In this document: positions 1 to 9,735 of the stretch, in pieces
Numbering within the stretch: position 1 is the first letter of the stretch
Layout of the letters: each line of letters opens with the position of its first letter
NCBI GenBank assembly: GCA_030765065.1
Contig: CM060990.1
Span: forward strand, 459,380,321 to 459,444,320
Length of the DNA stretch: 64,000 nucleotides
Direction: 5' to 3'
Source of the DNA: Deroplatys truncata
Lineage: Eukaryota; Arthropoda; Insecta; Mantodea; Mantidae
Made by a program: the position numbers and the translations under genes
The notes under the pieces: generated by a model
What the model was told of the DNA's origin: nothing
Databases searched by the model: none
What the model saw: the letters and a program-made list of their open reading frames with translations, nothing else

Positions 1-49
1 TATTACCTTCCATATCGTTGCCGGTTAATTTCTTGCTTCTTAACAGCAT
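1..49 (-). CDS. N-terminus of the coiled-coil ORF of a further array copy (cut by window edge)
   Basis: The first 16 codons (start codon at 47-49, minus strand) match the start of the coiled-coil ORF at 4032-4670. The rest lies left of the window. This shows that the array continues beyond position 1. Confidence 0.8.
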   Translation of the reverse strand, partial: MLLRSKKLTGNDMEGN

Positions 50-410
50 TTACAAACATACATAACCCAGTTTCTTATATCTATTGCATATACACTCCCT
101 TCCAAAGTTTTATTAACTCATGTATCATACAGTTAACACTTACTCGGTGCTGGGTTGAGCTGCTGCGAAGGGTTGTAATAGTTCACTAACCACTTCACTA
201 CACTTACACACTTTTTGAACACTGATGATGTCTGCGCTGAATGTCTGCTTCCTTGTTGTAATGGAGCGGCGTCGATGTCGCTTGTTGCCACGCGTCTATC
301 GGTACACTCTGCTGCTGGTGGTTGCTGATGTCGTCATCGGCGTCGTCTTTCTGTCCCTCCTTCCGTTGTCGGTTCTCCGGGTGTGTTATCCGCTGGCAGT
401 ATTTCGAGCC

Positions 411-428
411 CCAACGTAGTGGGCGCCA
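411..428 (-). promoter_or_regulatory. Primer binding site, tRNA-Lys-like
   Basis: Read on the minus strand this is TGGCGCCCACTACGTTGG, followed by GGGCTCGAA. It begins with TGG, the complement of a tRNA CCA end, and lies two bases (TA) from the LTR edge. From memory, animal tRNA-Lys ends in ...GAGCCCCACGTTGGGCG plus CCA; the match is good apart from a small insertion. It primes minus-strand DNA synthesis in LTR elements and fixes the orientation as minus. Confidence 0.7.
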
Positions 429-430
429 TA

Positions 431-1295
431 TGACGCTGACCTCTGACGCATCTGTGTTGTTCCTGGCAGTTGCTTCAGTGGACTCAGAGTCCCGGGTTCG
501 ATGGTTGGATGGCAGGGATTTGGAATTTGTTTTTGGTAGAGCTGAGGTTCTTGTTTCCAGGGGTGGTGACACTGCCTTGATGATATTAATAACACTGCCG
601 GCGAAGTTTGAATTATTTCTTTATTTGGTTACGTAGATTCCTATCTGGTCGACCCGCCACCTTCGTCGTCGAAACAACTGTTATTCTTATCAGTTTCGAA
701 GTCGCTACTTATGTGTTTCTCCGACTAGCCCTCGAATTGCCTAGATTTCATAACCTCATTTTTACACTATAAACTTTCTGATTATTTTCTTCTAATTTCG
801 TTTCGTCGACCGTCCTCGTGGTTAGTTTGTACCGCCATGTCCCGGCGTTTCCTTTCCTCCTTCACGCCTTTCGCCAAAACTTAGCATTTTCCCCCACCTT
901 TCTTAAGTTTCGTACCGTCTTAAGTTCAAACGTATCATGTGATGTATACGCGATCTTTCGATTGGCTATCATTTTGTTTCATGATTTTTATTATTGGCTA
1001 CCCCCACTTGACAACTTTCACATCTGCTTCTTACAGCTTATTTTGAGTTTTAAAAATCTTCCCACGAACATTCTTAGATCGTAGATAAGGCACATATATT
1101 TCCTGACCCACCTAAGCTGTGAAACCGTTGTAAACCCTGTCCGAGCCAGAGTACAAAGGCGAAACTTCCGGTAGGCTTGTTGTCATCCACGCAGGTAAAA
1201 TACCTTGGAGGACAACAAACTTTGTTTCCTGTCTTCCCTACAAAACCCATTTCTAATATGAATTCAGCACATTTTCGTCGCTATGTTCGATCCTA

Positions 1296-1353
<58 letters not shown>

Positions 1354-1380
1354 TCTCCTGGGTCTGGATAACCAGCTTCA
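431..1380 (-). repeat. LTR 1 (950 bp)
   Basis: On the plus strand it starts TGACGCTG and ends CAGCTTCA, an 8-bp terminal inverted repeat with one mismatch and canonical TG...CA ends. The left edge is set by the adjacent primer site, and the right edge by the point where the last copy leaves the array (24651). It contains an (ATT)n run at about 1297-1351 whose length causes most of the size differences between LTRs. A possible poly(A) signal, AATAAA on the minus strand, is at 620-625, about 190 bases before the LTR 3' end. Confidence 0.85.
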
Positions 1381-1773
1381 TATGCCCTGACGGTAAATTT
1401 ATCATCGGACCTTTAGGTTGGATGATGGGTTTATCGTTAATGTCCCATCTAAGCTAATCTAATGTCCCTCTCTCCCTCGGTTCCTTTCATTTATCATTTT
1501 ATTTATTTATTCATTCATTTATTTAGTGGCTTACGACGATTTGATGGCGAGCCCACCGTTACACATTTATTCTGTTCACAATACATTTCAATCACTGAAT
1601 ACAATGCAATTTTAAATTTGACACAAGTATTTTTTACAAAATAAAAGAAAAACAATCTACATAATATCTGGCCGTCAACAACCAGGCTACAAACATTTAT
1701 ATTTAAGGAATCTTTTTATACACACAATACATTCTTCAAACAACTTTTTTTTTAATTACACATCTTGGTTCCA

Positions 1774-1814
<41 letters not shown>

Positions 1815-2028
1815 CACATTATATACAATACTGGTTTTCTTGAGGCTATTAGCTGCCTCCACACTCAGACACCTTTTGGTACCTTTTTTCTGCCAGGTAT
1901 ACATTCTGTCCGGTTTTCTTACTGTATGTCATTAACATCGTGAATGTCAAGCACACGGTTTTAACAGGACATTGCTATCCCAAAGCTACCAATTTGTTTG
2001 TAAACAATGTTCGCACATATGACTTTCC
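1381..2028 (-). other. 3' untranslated part of internal region 1 with GA microsatellite
   Basis: This stretch lies between the integrase remnant and the 3' LTR. It holds a (CT)n run at 1779-1813, purine (GA)n on the coding strand, and a pyrimidine-rich stretch at 1464-1493. A classic polypurine tract directly beside the LTR is not obvious; the adjoining minus-strand bases are GTCAGGGCATA. The other four internal regions have the same segment, with (CT)n runs of different length. Confidence 0.6.
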
Positions 2029-2511
2029 TTACTCGTGTTCCGAGTGCGTTTGTACATTTTCCCTATCCGACTCTACTAAATTTCTTTGGTCCTGCTTAAA
2101 TGGACGAATCAATGAAAAATGGTACCTACCGATTATTTTCCCGGTCCTCAATTGTCGGAGTTGAAATACCCTGTCCCCGAAGGTTTGTGATATCCGATAA
2201 GGACCTTTGCAACACATATTCATACGTCTGTATTCCTTCTTTACTAGCGAAGATTTGTCTAAGCATCCCATTGATGCTACATATTCGTGTGTACCTGATA
2301 GGGACATGTTTTGTTTACTCACTACCTGCGAGTCGTCCGGTCTCTCACCGAAATAAACATTTTCATTTTCTGTGTTTAACCCACAATACTGCGGTGCATG
2401 ACCTACTTCTGACTCATCAGCTGACTGCAGTGGCGTGTCGTTAAGATCTCTCCATTCGCACAGTTGTTGCGTAAAAATTCTAACCACGTTAATGCCTTCC
2501 CCAATGTGCAA
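2029..2511 (-). CDS. Integrase C-terminal remnant (GPY/F module), internal region 1
   Basis: This is an open frame of 160 codons. Residues 103-137 hold GPYRI...VFQLRQL...GRYHFSLIRPF, which resembles the GPY/F module at the C-terminus of Ty3/gypsy and related integrases, thought to help bind DNA or chromatin. The zinc-binding and catalytic D,D,E domains are missing, so it cannot be an integrase. The frame starts at a TTG rather than ATG. In copy 5 it continues upstream to a true ATG at 21221, so here it is closed by a one-base change in an A-run near 2520. It lies about 115 bases downstream of the Gag stop, marking the scar of a large pol deletion shared by all copies. Confidence 0.65.
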   Translation of the reverse strand: MHIGEGINVVRIFTQQLCEWRDLNDTPLQSADESEVGHAPQYCGLNTENENVYFGERPDDSQVVSKQNMSLSGTHEYVASMGCLDKSSLVKKEYRRMNMCCKGPYRISQTFGDRVFQLRQLRTGKIIGRYHFSLIRPFKQDQRNLVESDRENVQTHSEHE

Positions 2512-2626
2512 ATATTCAATAAAAAAATTGTTCTTCTTGTATTTTTGTTTTCGTTCCCTGTGTAATGCGAGAACCTGCGCGCATTCTCTGAGGTTGAGCC
2601 TGGGAACGCTACGACTCTTCCTGTCT

Positions 2627-4072
2627 CTAGTTTTCCGACCGTCGTGGCCACGATCCTTGACTGGGGCCTATCCCTTGGCCTATGCTTCGTCCTGCCATTG
2701 CCCCGCTTAGGTGACCTATCGCGTCATCCATTTCGCGGTGGACATTTTGCGGCTGTCGTGCCTGTGATGGGTACCCGCTCGGCGTCCATGCGTAGCTGTA
2801 CGTAGGCATGCTTAAGAGCTCGTGGTTCTCATCTCTACGTGGCGGGGTCGCTGGCCGGCTTGGGGGTGTTCTTGGCCTGTTCGGAGGTGTCCTTGGCCTG
2901 CCCGGAGTGTTTCCAGGTCGGTTCGGGGGAGTTTCTGGGCGGTTCGGAGGCGTTCTTGGCCTATCCGCTGTTCCACCGTGGAGGTTATTTCCCCGGTGTT
3001 GCCTACTATTCGCCGGGTACCTGGAGAATCTCATGTACTGAACGGGATACTCCTCATGTTGCCTCGGTGGCCTACCCGTGCCCGTTTGGTCCCAGGGCCT
3101 ATAGTTTCTCTCCCGATTTCTTGTAAATGGCTCTTGATAACGCTGTCGGACTGTGGAATAGTTGTTCAACGCACCTTGTGCCCTCGTCCCATCATTACGA
3201 TGCGAATGTATCCGATCAATGTGTCTACCTTCAGTCCTGATTCTGGGCCTATCTTCTTCCCGCGTTCCGTACCCCTGCAGAGCGGTAAGTAGTTCTATGG
3301 CTTCGCTCAGGGTCCTCGGACGTGCTACCACGAGGTGATGACGTATAACGTCTGGGAAGTGTCGTGTCAGGAGGGATACAAATTCACTTTCGGGCATCGG
3401 TGGGTCCAGGAGTTGACTTAGTTGGCCGAGTCGCAAGAAGTAGTCGACCATCGACTCACGCTTCTCTTCCCTGTATCGGCCATTATTTATTTCTGCGCGC
3501 ACCCTGTATTGTGCAACGCCACTCCAATATTTTTCTAAAAATGCAGACCTAAAATGTTCATATTGTGCATGCTCGCCCACCGTTAATCGAAACCAACTCA
3601 GGGACGGGCCTATCAAGCTCCTTTTTATAATTACCATTTTGAAACGGTCGGGAATTCCCCTAAGCGCGAAATAAGATTCGAGGTCATTAATGAACTGCTT
3701 CGCATTATCGAATTCACTGTTGAACTTGGGGATTGGCAGTTCATTTAAAAATTGTAAAGGTATATTGCATTGTTGCAGGGGCCCTACGGTGCTTGACATT
3801 TCACTTGCCGTGTGCGGTGAGGCCGAAGGAAGGCAGGCAGGTTCGTTCGACCTCGGTTCGCTACTCGGGTTGTTACACTGGAACGACGAAAGCGCGGAAA
3901 CCTGAGAGGTAATTCGCGCATCCGTGGCTCCTTGGGATCGCGGTTCGATTTGTTCTACCACGTCCCTGCGAGCATTGACGGTCTGTGTCAGTTCCTCCCT
4001 TAATTTGTTAATTTCATCATTAACCCCTGCTTCAAGTGCCTGCTGCTTGTTCTGTAATGATACACAATGATG
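2627..4072 (-). CDS. gag: Gag capsid-like protein, internal region 1 (open)
   Basis: The frame is open from 4072, just after an in-frame stop, to the stop at 2627-2629. It has no ATG before about residue 90; the first conventional alternative start is a GTG at 3961. Counted from that GTG, residues about 72-235 form a capsid-like region typical of Ty3/gypsy Gag, with motifs IPKFN, LSWFRL, FLEKYW and MVDYFLRLGQL. Residues about 330-372 are proline/arginine-rich with repeated TPPNRP-like units. No CCHC zinc knuckle is visible, which is unusual for Gag. The 5' end overlaps the coiled-coil ORF by 38 bases in the +1 frame, so Gag may be made as a fusion by frameshifting, or a base change may have split one ancestral ORF. 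All intact sequence here is Gag; pol is absent. Confidence 0.75.
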   Translation of the reverse strand, partial: HHCVSLQNKQQALEAGVNDEINKLREELTQTVNARRDVVEQIEPRSQGATDARITSQVSALSSFQCNNPSSEPRSNEPACLPSASPHTASEMSSTVGPLQQCNIPLQFLNELPIPKFNSEFDNAKQFINDLESYFALRGIPDRFKMVIIKRSLIGPSLSWFRLTVGEHAQYEHFRSAFLEKYWSGVAQYRVRAEINNGRYREEKRESMVDYFLRLGQLSQLLDPPMPESEFVSLLTRHFPDVIRHHLVVARPRTLSEAIELLTALQGYGTREEDRPRIRTEGRHIDRIHSHRNDGTRAQGALNNYSTVRQRYQEPFTRNRERNYRPWDQTGTGRPPRQHEEYPVQYMRFSRYPANSRQHRGNNLHGGTADRPRTPPNRPETPPNRPGNTPGRPRTPPNRPRTPPSRPATPPRRDENHELLSMPTYSYAWTPSGYPSQARQPQNVHREMDDAIGHLSGAMAGRSIGQGIGPSQGSWPRRSEN

Positions 4073-4670
4073 TCATTGCTTCTTCCCTTGCCTTATCACT
4101 AATTGTACATATTAAGTTTTCATTGTTTACAATTTGTTGGGCCCTGATGGCGTCCATTTCCACGACAAGTTCCTTCCTTACTACTTCTACACTATTCTGT
4201 GTTGCTTTTAGTTCGTTTCTTATGTATTCTACATCCTCGTAGATTACATTTTGACTTGCTCTAATTTCTGACAAGACACTCTGTATTTTATTTTCTAAGC
4301 CCTGACTGATTTCCTTATGTTGGATGCTTAATTGTGCGGCTATCTGCTGCTGCAATGTTTGTTCCTGTACTGTTAATCGTTGAGTCAGTGTTTGCCCAAG
4401 TGTTTGCTCTTGTTCTGATAATCGTTGAGTCACTGTTTGCCCAAGTGTTTGCTCTTGTTCTGTTATTTTAGTGTTGAGGAGGCTCAATTGAGCCAACATT
4501 TGTTGCAGCATTTCGCTCGTGTTAAGTGATCCGGTAACTTGGTTTTCTAATGTTTCGCTATCTCCATTTTCTACACCTACCCGCGTGCTATTGTTAGTGA
4601 AATTTTCCCCTTGTTTATTGCTATTACCTTCCATATCGTTGCCGGTTAATTTCTTGCTTCTTAACAGCAT
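4032..4670 (-). CDS. Coiled-coil N-terminal ORF of the LTR element, internal region 1 (212 aa)
   Basis: It starts at an ATG about 360 bases downstream of the primer site. Residues about 55-200 are rich in Q, E, L and K and should form a coiled coil. A 15-residue block, EQEQTLGQTLTQRLS, is repeated twice here and three times in copies 2, 3 and 4. The last residues read out of frame relative to Gag, which opens before this ORF stops. It is probably the matrix/assembly part of a Gag precursor; the function is inferred from position only. Confidence 0.7.
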   Translation of the reverse strand: MLLRSKKLTGNDMEGNSNKQGENFTNNSTRVGVENGDSETLENQVTGSLNTSEMLQQMLAQLSLLNTKITEQEQTLGQTVTQRLSEQEQTLGQTLTQRLTVQEQTLQQQIAAQLSIQHKEISQGLENKIQSVLSEIRASQNVIYEDVEYIRNELKATQNSVEVVRKELVVEMDAIRAQQIVNNENLICTISDKAREEAMTSLCIITEQAAGT

Positions 4671-5031
4671 TTACAAACATACATAACCCAGTTTCTTATA
4701 TCTATTGCATATACACTCCCTTCCAAAATTTTATTAACTTATGTATCATACAGTTAACACTTACTCGGTGCTGGGTTGAGCTGCTGCGAAGGGTTGTAAT
4801 AGTTCACTAACCACTTCACTACACTTACACACTTTTTGAACACTGATGATGTCTGCGCTGAATGTCTGCTTCCTTGTTGTAATGGAGCGGCGTCGATGTC
4901 GCTTGTTGCCACGCGTCTATCGGTACACTCTGCTGCTGGTGGTTGCTGATGTCGTCATCGGCGTCGTCTTTCTGTCCCTCCTTCCGTTGTCGGTTCTCCG
5001 GGTGTGTTATCCGCTGGCAGTATTTCGAGCC

Positions 5032-5049
5032 CCAACGTAGTGGGCGCCA
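5032..5049 (-). promoter_or_regulatory. Primer binding site of internal region 1
   Basis: Same 18 bases as at 411-428, two bases from the edge of LTR 2, which is the 5' LTR of this copy. Confidence 0.7.
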
Positions 5050-5051
5050 TA

Positions 5052-5916
5052 TGACGCTGACCTCTGACGCATCTGTGTTGTTCCTGGCAGTTGCTTCAGT
5101 GGACTCAGAGTCCCGGGTTCGATGGTTGGATGGCAGGGATTTGGAATTTGTTTTTGGTAGAGCTGAGGTTCTTGTTTCCAGGGGTGGTGACACTGCCTTG
5201 ATGATATTAATAACACTGCCGGCGAAGTTTGAATTATTTCTTTATTTGGTTACGTAGATTCCTATCTGGTCGACCCGCCACCTTCGTCGTCGAAACAACT
5301 GTTATTCTTATCAGTTTCGAAGTCGCTACTTATGTGTTTCTCCGGCTAGCCCTCGAATTGCCTAGATTTCATAACCTCATTTTTACACTATAAACTTTCT
5401 GATTATTTTCTTCTAATTTCGTTTCGTCGACCGTCCTCGTGGTTAGTTTGTACCGCCATGTCCCGGCGTTTCCTTTCCTCCTTCACGCCTTTCGCCAAAA
5501 CTTAGCATTTTCCCCCACCTTTCTTAAGTTTCGTACCGTCTTAAGTTCAAACGTATCATGTGATGTATACGCGATCTTTCGATTGGCTATCATTTTGTTT
5601 CATGATTTTTATTATTGGCTACCCCCACTTGACAACTTTCACATCTGCTTCTTACAGCTTATTTTGAGTTTTAAAAATCTTCCCACGAACATTCTTAGAT
5701 CGTAGATAAGGCACATATATTTCCTGACCCACCTAAGCTGTGAAACCGTTGTAAACCCTGTCCGAGCCAGAGTACAAAGGCGAAACTTCCGGTAGGCTTG
5801 TTGTCATCCACGCAGGTAAAATACCTTGGAGGACAACAAACTTTGTTTCCTGTCTTCCCTACAAAACCCATTTCTAATATGAATTCAGCACATTTTCGTC
5901 GCTATGTTCGATCCTA

Positions 5917-5989
<73 letters not shown>

Positions 5990-6016
5990 TCTCCTGGGTC
6001 TGGATAACCAGCTTCA
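5052..6016 (-). repeat. LTR 2 (965 bp)
   Basis: It has the same ends as LTR 1 (TGACGCTG...CAGCTTCA). The (ATT)n run (about 5918-5988) is longer and uninterrupted. A private G at the CTCCGGCTAG site (about 5344) distinguishes it from the other five LTRs. Confidence 0.85.
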
Positions 6017-6409
6017 TATGCCCTGACGGTAAATTTATCATCGGACCTTTAGGTTGGATGATGGGTTTATCGTTAATGTCCCATCTAAGCTAATCTAATG
6101 TCCCTCTCTCCCTCGGTTCCTTTCATTTATCATTTTATTTATTTATTCATTCATTTATTTAGTGGCTTACGACGATTTGATGGCGAGCCCACCGTTACAC
6201 ATTTATTCTGTTCACAATACATTTCAATCACCGAATACAATGCAATTTTAAATTTGACACAAGTATTTTTTACAAAATAAAAGATAAACAATCTACATAA
6301 TATCTGGCCGTCAACAACCAGGCTACAAACATTTATATTTAAGGAATCTGTTTATACACACAATACATTCTTCAAACAACTTTTTTTTTAATTACACATC
6401 TTAGTTCCA

Positions 6410-6462
<53 letters not shown>

Positions 6463-6676
6463 CACATTATATACAATACTGGTTTTCTTGAGGCTATTAG
6501 CTGCCTCCACACTCAGACACCTTTTGGTACCATTTTTCTGCGAGGTATACACTCTGTCCGGTTTTCTTACTGTATGTCATTAACATCGTGAATGTCAAGC
6601 ACACGGTTTTAACAGGACATTGCTATCCCAAAGCTACCAATTTGTTTGTAAACAATGTTCGCACATATGACTTTCC

Positions 6677-7159
6677 TTACTCGTGTTCCGAGTGCGTTTG
6701 TACATTTTCCCTATCCGACTCTACTAAATTTCTTTGGTCCTGCTTAAATGGACGAATCAATGAAAAATGGTACCTACCGAATATTTTCCCGGTCCTCAAT
6801 TGTCGGAGTTGAAATACCCTGTCCCCGAAGGTTTGTGATATCCGATAAGGACCTTTGCAACACATATTCATACGTCTGTATTCCTTCTTTACTAGCGAAG
6901 ATTTGTCTAAGCATCCCATTGATGCTACATATTCGTGTGTACCTGATAGGGACATGTTTTGTTTACTCACTACCTGCGAGTCGTCCGGTCTCTCACCGAA
7001 ATAAACATTTTCATTTTCTGTGTTTAACCCACAATACTGGGGTGCATGACCTACTTCTGACTCATCAGCTGACTGCAGTGGCGTGTCGTTAAGATCTCTC
7101 CCTTCGCACAGTTGTTGCGTAAAAATTCTAACCACGTTAATGCCTTCCCCAATGTGCAA
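6677..7159 (-). CDS. Integrase C-terminal remnant, internal region 2
   Basis: Same 160-codon frame as in copy 1, with two substitutions (W to G near residue 20 and I to F near residue 127). The GPY motif is kept. Upstream context and the missing catalytic core are as in copy 1. Confidence 0.65.
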   Translation of the reverse strand: MHIGEGINVVRIFTQQLCEGRDLNDTPLQSADESEVGHAPQYCGLNTENENVYFGERPDDSQVVSKQNMSLSGTHEYVASMGCLDKSSLVKKEYRRMNMCCKGPYRISQTFGDRVFQLRQLRTGKIFGRYHFSLIRPFKQDQRNLVESDRENVQTHSEHE

Positions 7160-7274
7160 ATATTCAATAAAAAAATTGTTCTTCTTGTATTTTTGTTTTC
7201 GTTCCCTGTGTAATGCGAGAACCTGCGCGCATTCTCTGAGGTTGAGCCTGGGAACGCTACGACTCTTCCTGTCT

Positions 7275-8711
7275 CTAGTTTTCCGACCGTCGTGGCCACG
7301 ATCCTTGACTGGGGCCTATCCCTTGGCCTATGCTTCGTCCTGCCATTGCCCCGCTTAGGTGACCTATCGCGTCATCCATTTCGCGGTGGACATTTTGCGG
7401 CTGTCGTGCCTGTGATGGGTACCCTCTCGGCGTCCATGCGTAGCTGTACGTAGGCATGCTTAAGAGCTCGTGGTTCTCATCTCTACGTGGCGGGGTCGCT
7501 GGCCGGCTTGGGGGTGTTCTTGGCCTGTTCGGAGGTGTCCTTGGCCTGCCCGGAGTGTTTCCAGGTCGGTTCGGGGGAGTTTCTGGGCGGTTCGGAGGCG
7601 TTCTTGGCCTATCCGCTGTTCCACCGTGGAGGTTATTTCCCCGGCGTTTCCTACTATTCGCCGGGTACCTGGAGAATCTCATGTACTGAACGGGATACTC
7701 CTCATGTTGCCTCGGTGGCCTACCCGTGCCCGTTTGGTCCCAGGGCCTATAGTTTCTCTCCCGATTTCTTGTAAATGGCTCTTGATAACGCTGTCGGACT
7801 GTGGAATAGTTGTTCAACGCACCTTGTGCCCTCGTCCCATCATTACGATGCGAATGAATCCGATCAATGTGTCTACCTTCAGTCCTGATTCTGGGCCTAT
7901 CTTCTTCCCGCGTTCCGTACCCCTGCAGAGCGGTAAGTAGTTCTATGGCTTCGCTCAGGGTCCTCGGACGTGCTACCACGAGGTGATGACGTATAACGTC
8001 TGGGAAGTGTCGTGTCACAAATTCACTTTCGGGCATCGGTGGGTCCAGGAGTTGACTTAGTTGGCCGAGTCGCAAGAAATAGTCGACCATCGACTCACGC
8101 TTCTCTTCCCTGTATCGGCCATTATTTATTTCTGCGCGCACCCTGTATTGTGCAACGCCACTCCAATATTTTTCTAAAAATGCAGACCTAAAATGTTTAT
8201 ATTGTGCATGCTCGCCCACCGTCAATCGAAACCAACTCCGGGACGGGCCTATCAAGCTCCTTTTTATAATTACCATTTTGAAACGGTCGGGAATTCCCCT
8301 AAGCGCGAAGTAAGATTCGAGGTCATTAATGAATTGCTTCGCATTATCGAATTCACTGTTGAACTTGGGGATTGGCAGTTCATTTAAAAATTGTAAAGGT
8401 ATATTGCATTGTTGCAGGGGCCCTACGGTGCTTGACATTACACTTGCCGTGTGCGGTGAGGCCGAAGGAAGGCAGGCAGGTTCGTTCGACCTCGGTTCGC
8501 TACTCGGGTTGTTACACTGGAACGACGAAAGCGCGGAAACCTGAGAGGTAATTCGCGCATCCGTGGCTCCTTGGGATCGCGGTTCGATTTGTTCTACCAC
8601 GTCCCTGCGAGCATTGACGGTCTGTGTCAGTTCCTCCCTTAATTTGTTAATTTCATCATTAACCCCTGCTTCAAGTGCCTGCTGCTTGTTCTGTAATGAT
8701 ACACAATGATG
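7275..8711 (-). CDS. gag: Gag capsid-like protein, internal region 2 (open, 3-residue deletion)
   Basis: The frame is open throughout. It lacks nine bases, removing three residues (SLL) just before TRHFPDVIRHH, so the reading frame is kept. The same overlap with the coiled-coil ORF (stop at 8671) is present. With copy 1 this is one of only two uninterrupted Gag frames in the array. Confidence 0.75.
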   Translation of the reverse strand, partial: HHCVSLQNKQQALEAGVNDEINKLREELTQTVNARRDVVEQIEPRSQGATDARITSQVSALSSFQCNNPSSEPRSNEPACLPSASPHTASVMSSTVGPLQQCNIPLQFLNELPIPKFNSEFDNAKQFINDLESYFALRGIPDRFKMVIIKRSLIGPSRSWFRLTVGEHAQYKHFRSAFLEKYWSGVAQYRVRAEINNGRYREEKRESMVDYFLRLGQLSQLLDPPMPESEFVTRHFPDVIRHHLVVARPRTLSEAIELLTALQGYGTREEDRPRIRTEGRHIDRIHSHRNDGTRAQGALNNYSTVRQRYQEPFTRNRERNYRPWDQTGTGRPPRQHEEYPVQYMRFSRYPANSRKRRGNNLHGGTADRPRTPPNRPETPPNRPGNTPGRPRTPPNRPRTPPSRPATPPRRDENHELLSMPTYSYAWTPRGYPSQARQPQNVHREMDDAIGHLSGAMAGRSIGQGIGPSQGSWPRRSEN

Positions 8712-9354
8712 TCATTGCTTCTTCCCTTGCCTTATCACTAATTGTACATATTAAGTTTTCATTGTTTACAATTTGTTGGGCCCTGATGGCGTCCATTTCC
8801 ACGACAAGTTCCTTCCTTACTACTTCTACACTATTCTGTGTTGCTTTTAGTTCGTTTCTTATGTATTCTACATCCTCGTAGATTACATTTTGACTTGCTC
8901 TAATTTCTGACAAGACACTCTGTATTTCATTTTCTAAGCCCTGACTGATTTCCTTATGTTGGATGCTTAATTGTGCGGCTATCTGCTGCTGCAATGTTTG
9001 TTCCTGTACTGTTAATCCTTGAGTCAGTGTTTGCCCAAGTGTTTGCTCTTGTTCTGATAATCGTTGAGTCAGTGTTTGCCCAAGTGTTTGCTCTTGTTCT
9101 GATAATCGTTGAGTCAGTGTTTGCCCAAGTGTTTGCTCTTGTTCTGTTATTTTAGTGTTGAGGAGGCTCAATTGAGCCAACATTTGTTGCAGCATTTCGC
9201 TCGTGTTAAGTGATCCGGTAACTTGGTTTTCTAATGTTTCGCTATCTCCATTTTCTACACCTACCCGCGTGCTATTGTTAGTGAAATTTTCCCCTTGTTT
9301 ATTGCTATTACCTTCCATATCGTTGCCGGTTAATTTCTTGCTTCTTAACAGCAT
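8671..9354 (-). CDS. Coiled-coil N-terminal ORF, internal region 2 (227 aa)
   Basis: Same protein as at 4032-4670, with three rather than two copies of the 15-residue EQEQTLGQTLTQ block (45-bp repeats at about 9010-9150). The length change is in frame. Confidence 0.7.
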   Translation of the reverse strand: MLLRSKKLTGNDMEGNSNKQGENFTNNSTRVGVENGDSETLENQVTGSLNTSEMLQQMLAQLSLLNTKITEQEQTLGQTLTQRLSEQEQTLGQTLTQRLSEQEQTLGQTLTQGLTVQEQTLQQQIAAQLSIQHKEISQGLENEIQSVLSEIRASQNVIYEDVEYIRNELKATQNSVEVVRKELVVEMDAIRAQQIVNNENLICTISDKAREEAMTSLCIITEQAAGT

Positions 9355-9715
9355 TTACAAACATACATAACCCAGTTTCTTATATCTATTGCATATACAC
9401 TCCCTTCCAAAGTTTTATTAACTCATGTATCATACAGTTAACACTTACTCGGTGCTGGGTTGAGCTGCTGCGAAGGGTTGTAATAGTTCACTAACCACTT
9501 CACTACACTTACACACTTTTTGAACACTGATGATGTCTGCGCTGAATGTCTGCTTCCTTGTTGTAATGGAGCGGCGTCGATGTCGCTTGTTGCCACGCGT
9601 CTATCGGTACACTCTGCTGCTGGTGGTTGCTGATGTCGTCATCGGCGTCGTCTTTCTGTCCCTCCTTCCGTTGTCGGTTCTCCGGGTGTGTTATCCGCTG
9701 GCAGTATTTCGAGCC

Positions 9716-9733
9716 CCAACGTAGTGGGCGCCA
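9716..9733 (-). promoter_or_regulatory. Primer binding site of internal region 2
   Basis: Identical to the site at 411-428, beside LTR 3. Confidence 0.7.
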
Positions 9734-9735
9734 TA

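Noticed and set aside
1177-1371. Plus-strand frame ending in a long poly-isoleucine run, present in each LTR
   Set aside because: It is a translation of the (ATT)n microsatellite in the LTR.
2403-2651. 82-codon minus-strand frame between Gag and the integrase remnant, repeated in the other array copies
   Set aside because: It starts at GTG, overlaps the end of Gag in another frame and has no recognisable motif; it lies over the pol deletion scar.
2808-3292. Plus-strand frames of 77-156 codons with WP and GGV repeats, present in each unit
   Set aside because: They are the antisense of the proline-rich TPPNRP repeats of Gag.
8973-9155. Plus-strand frame with repeated SVFAQVFALVL, resembling membrane segments
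   Set aside because: It is the antisense of the 45-bp coiled-coil repeat.
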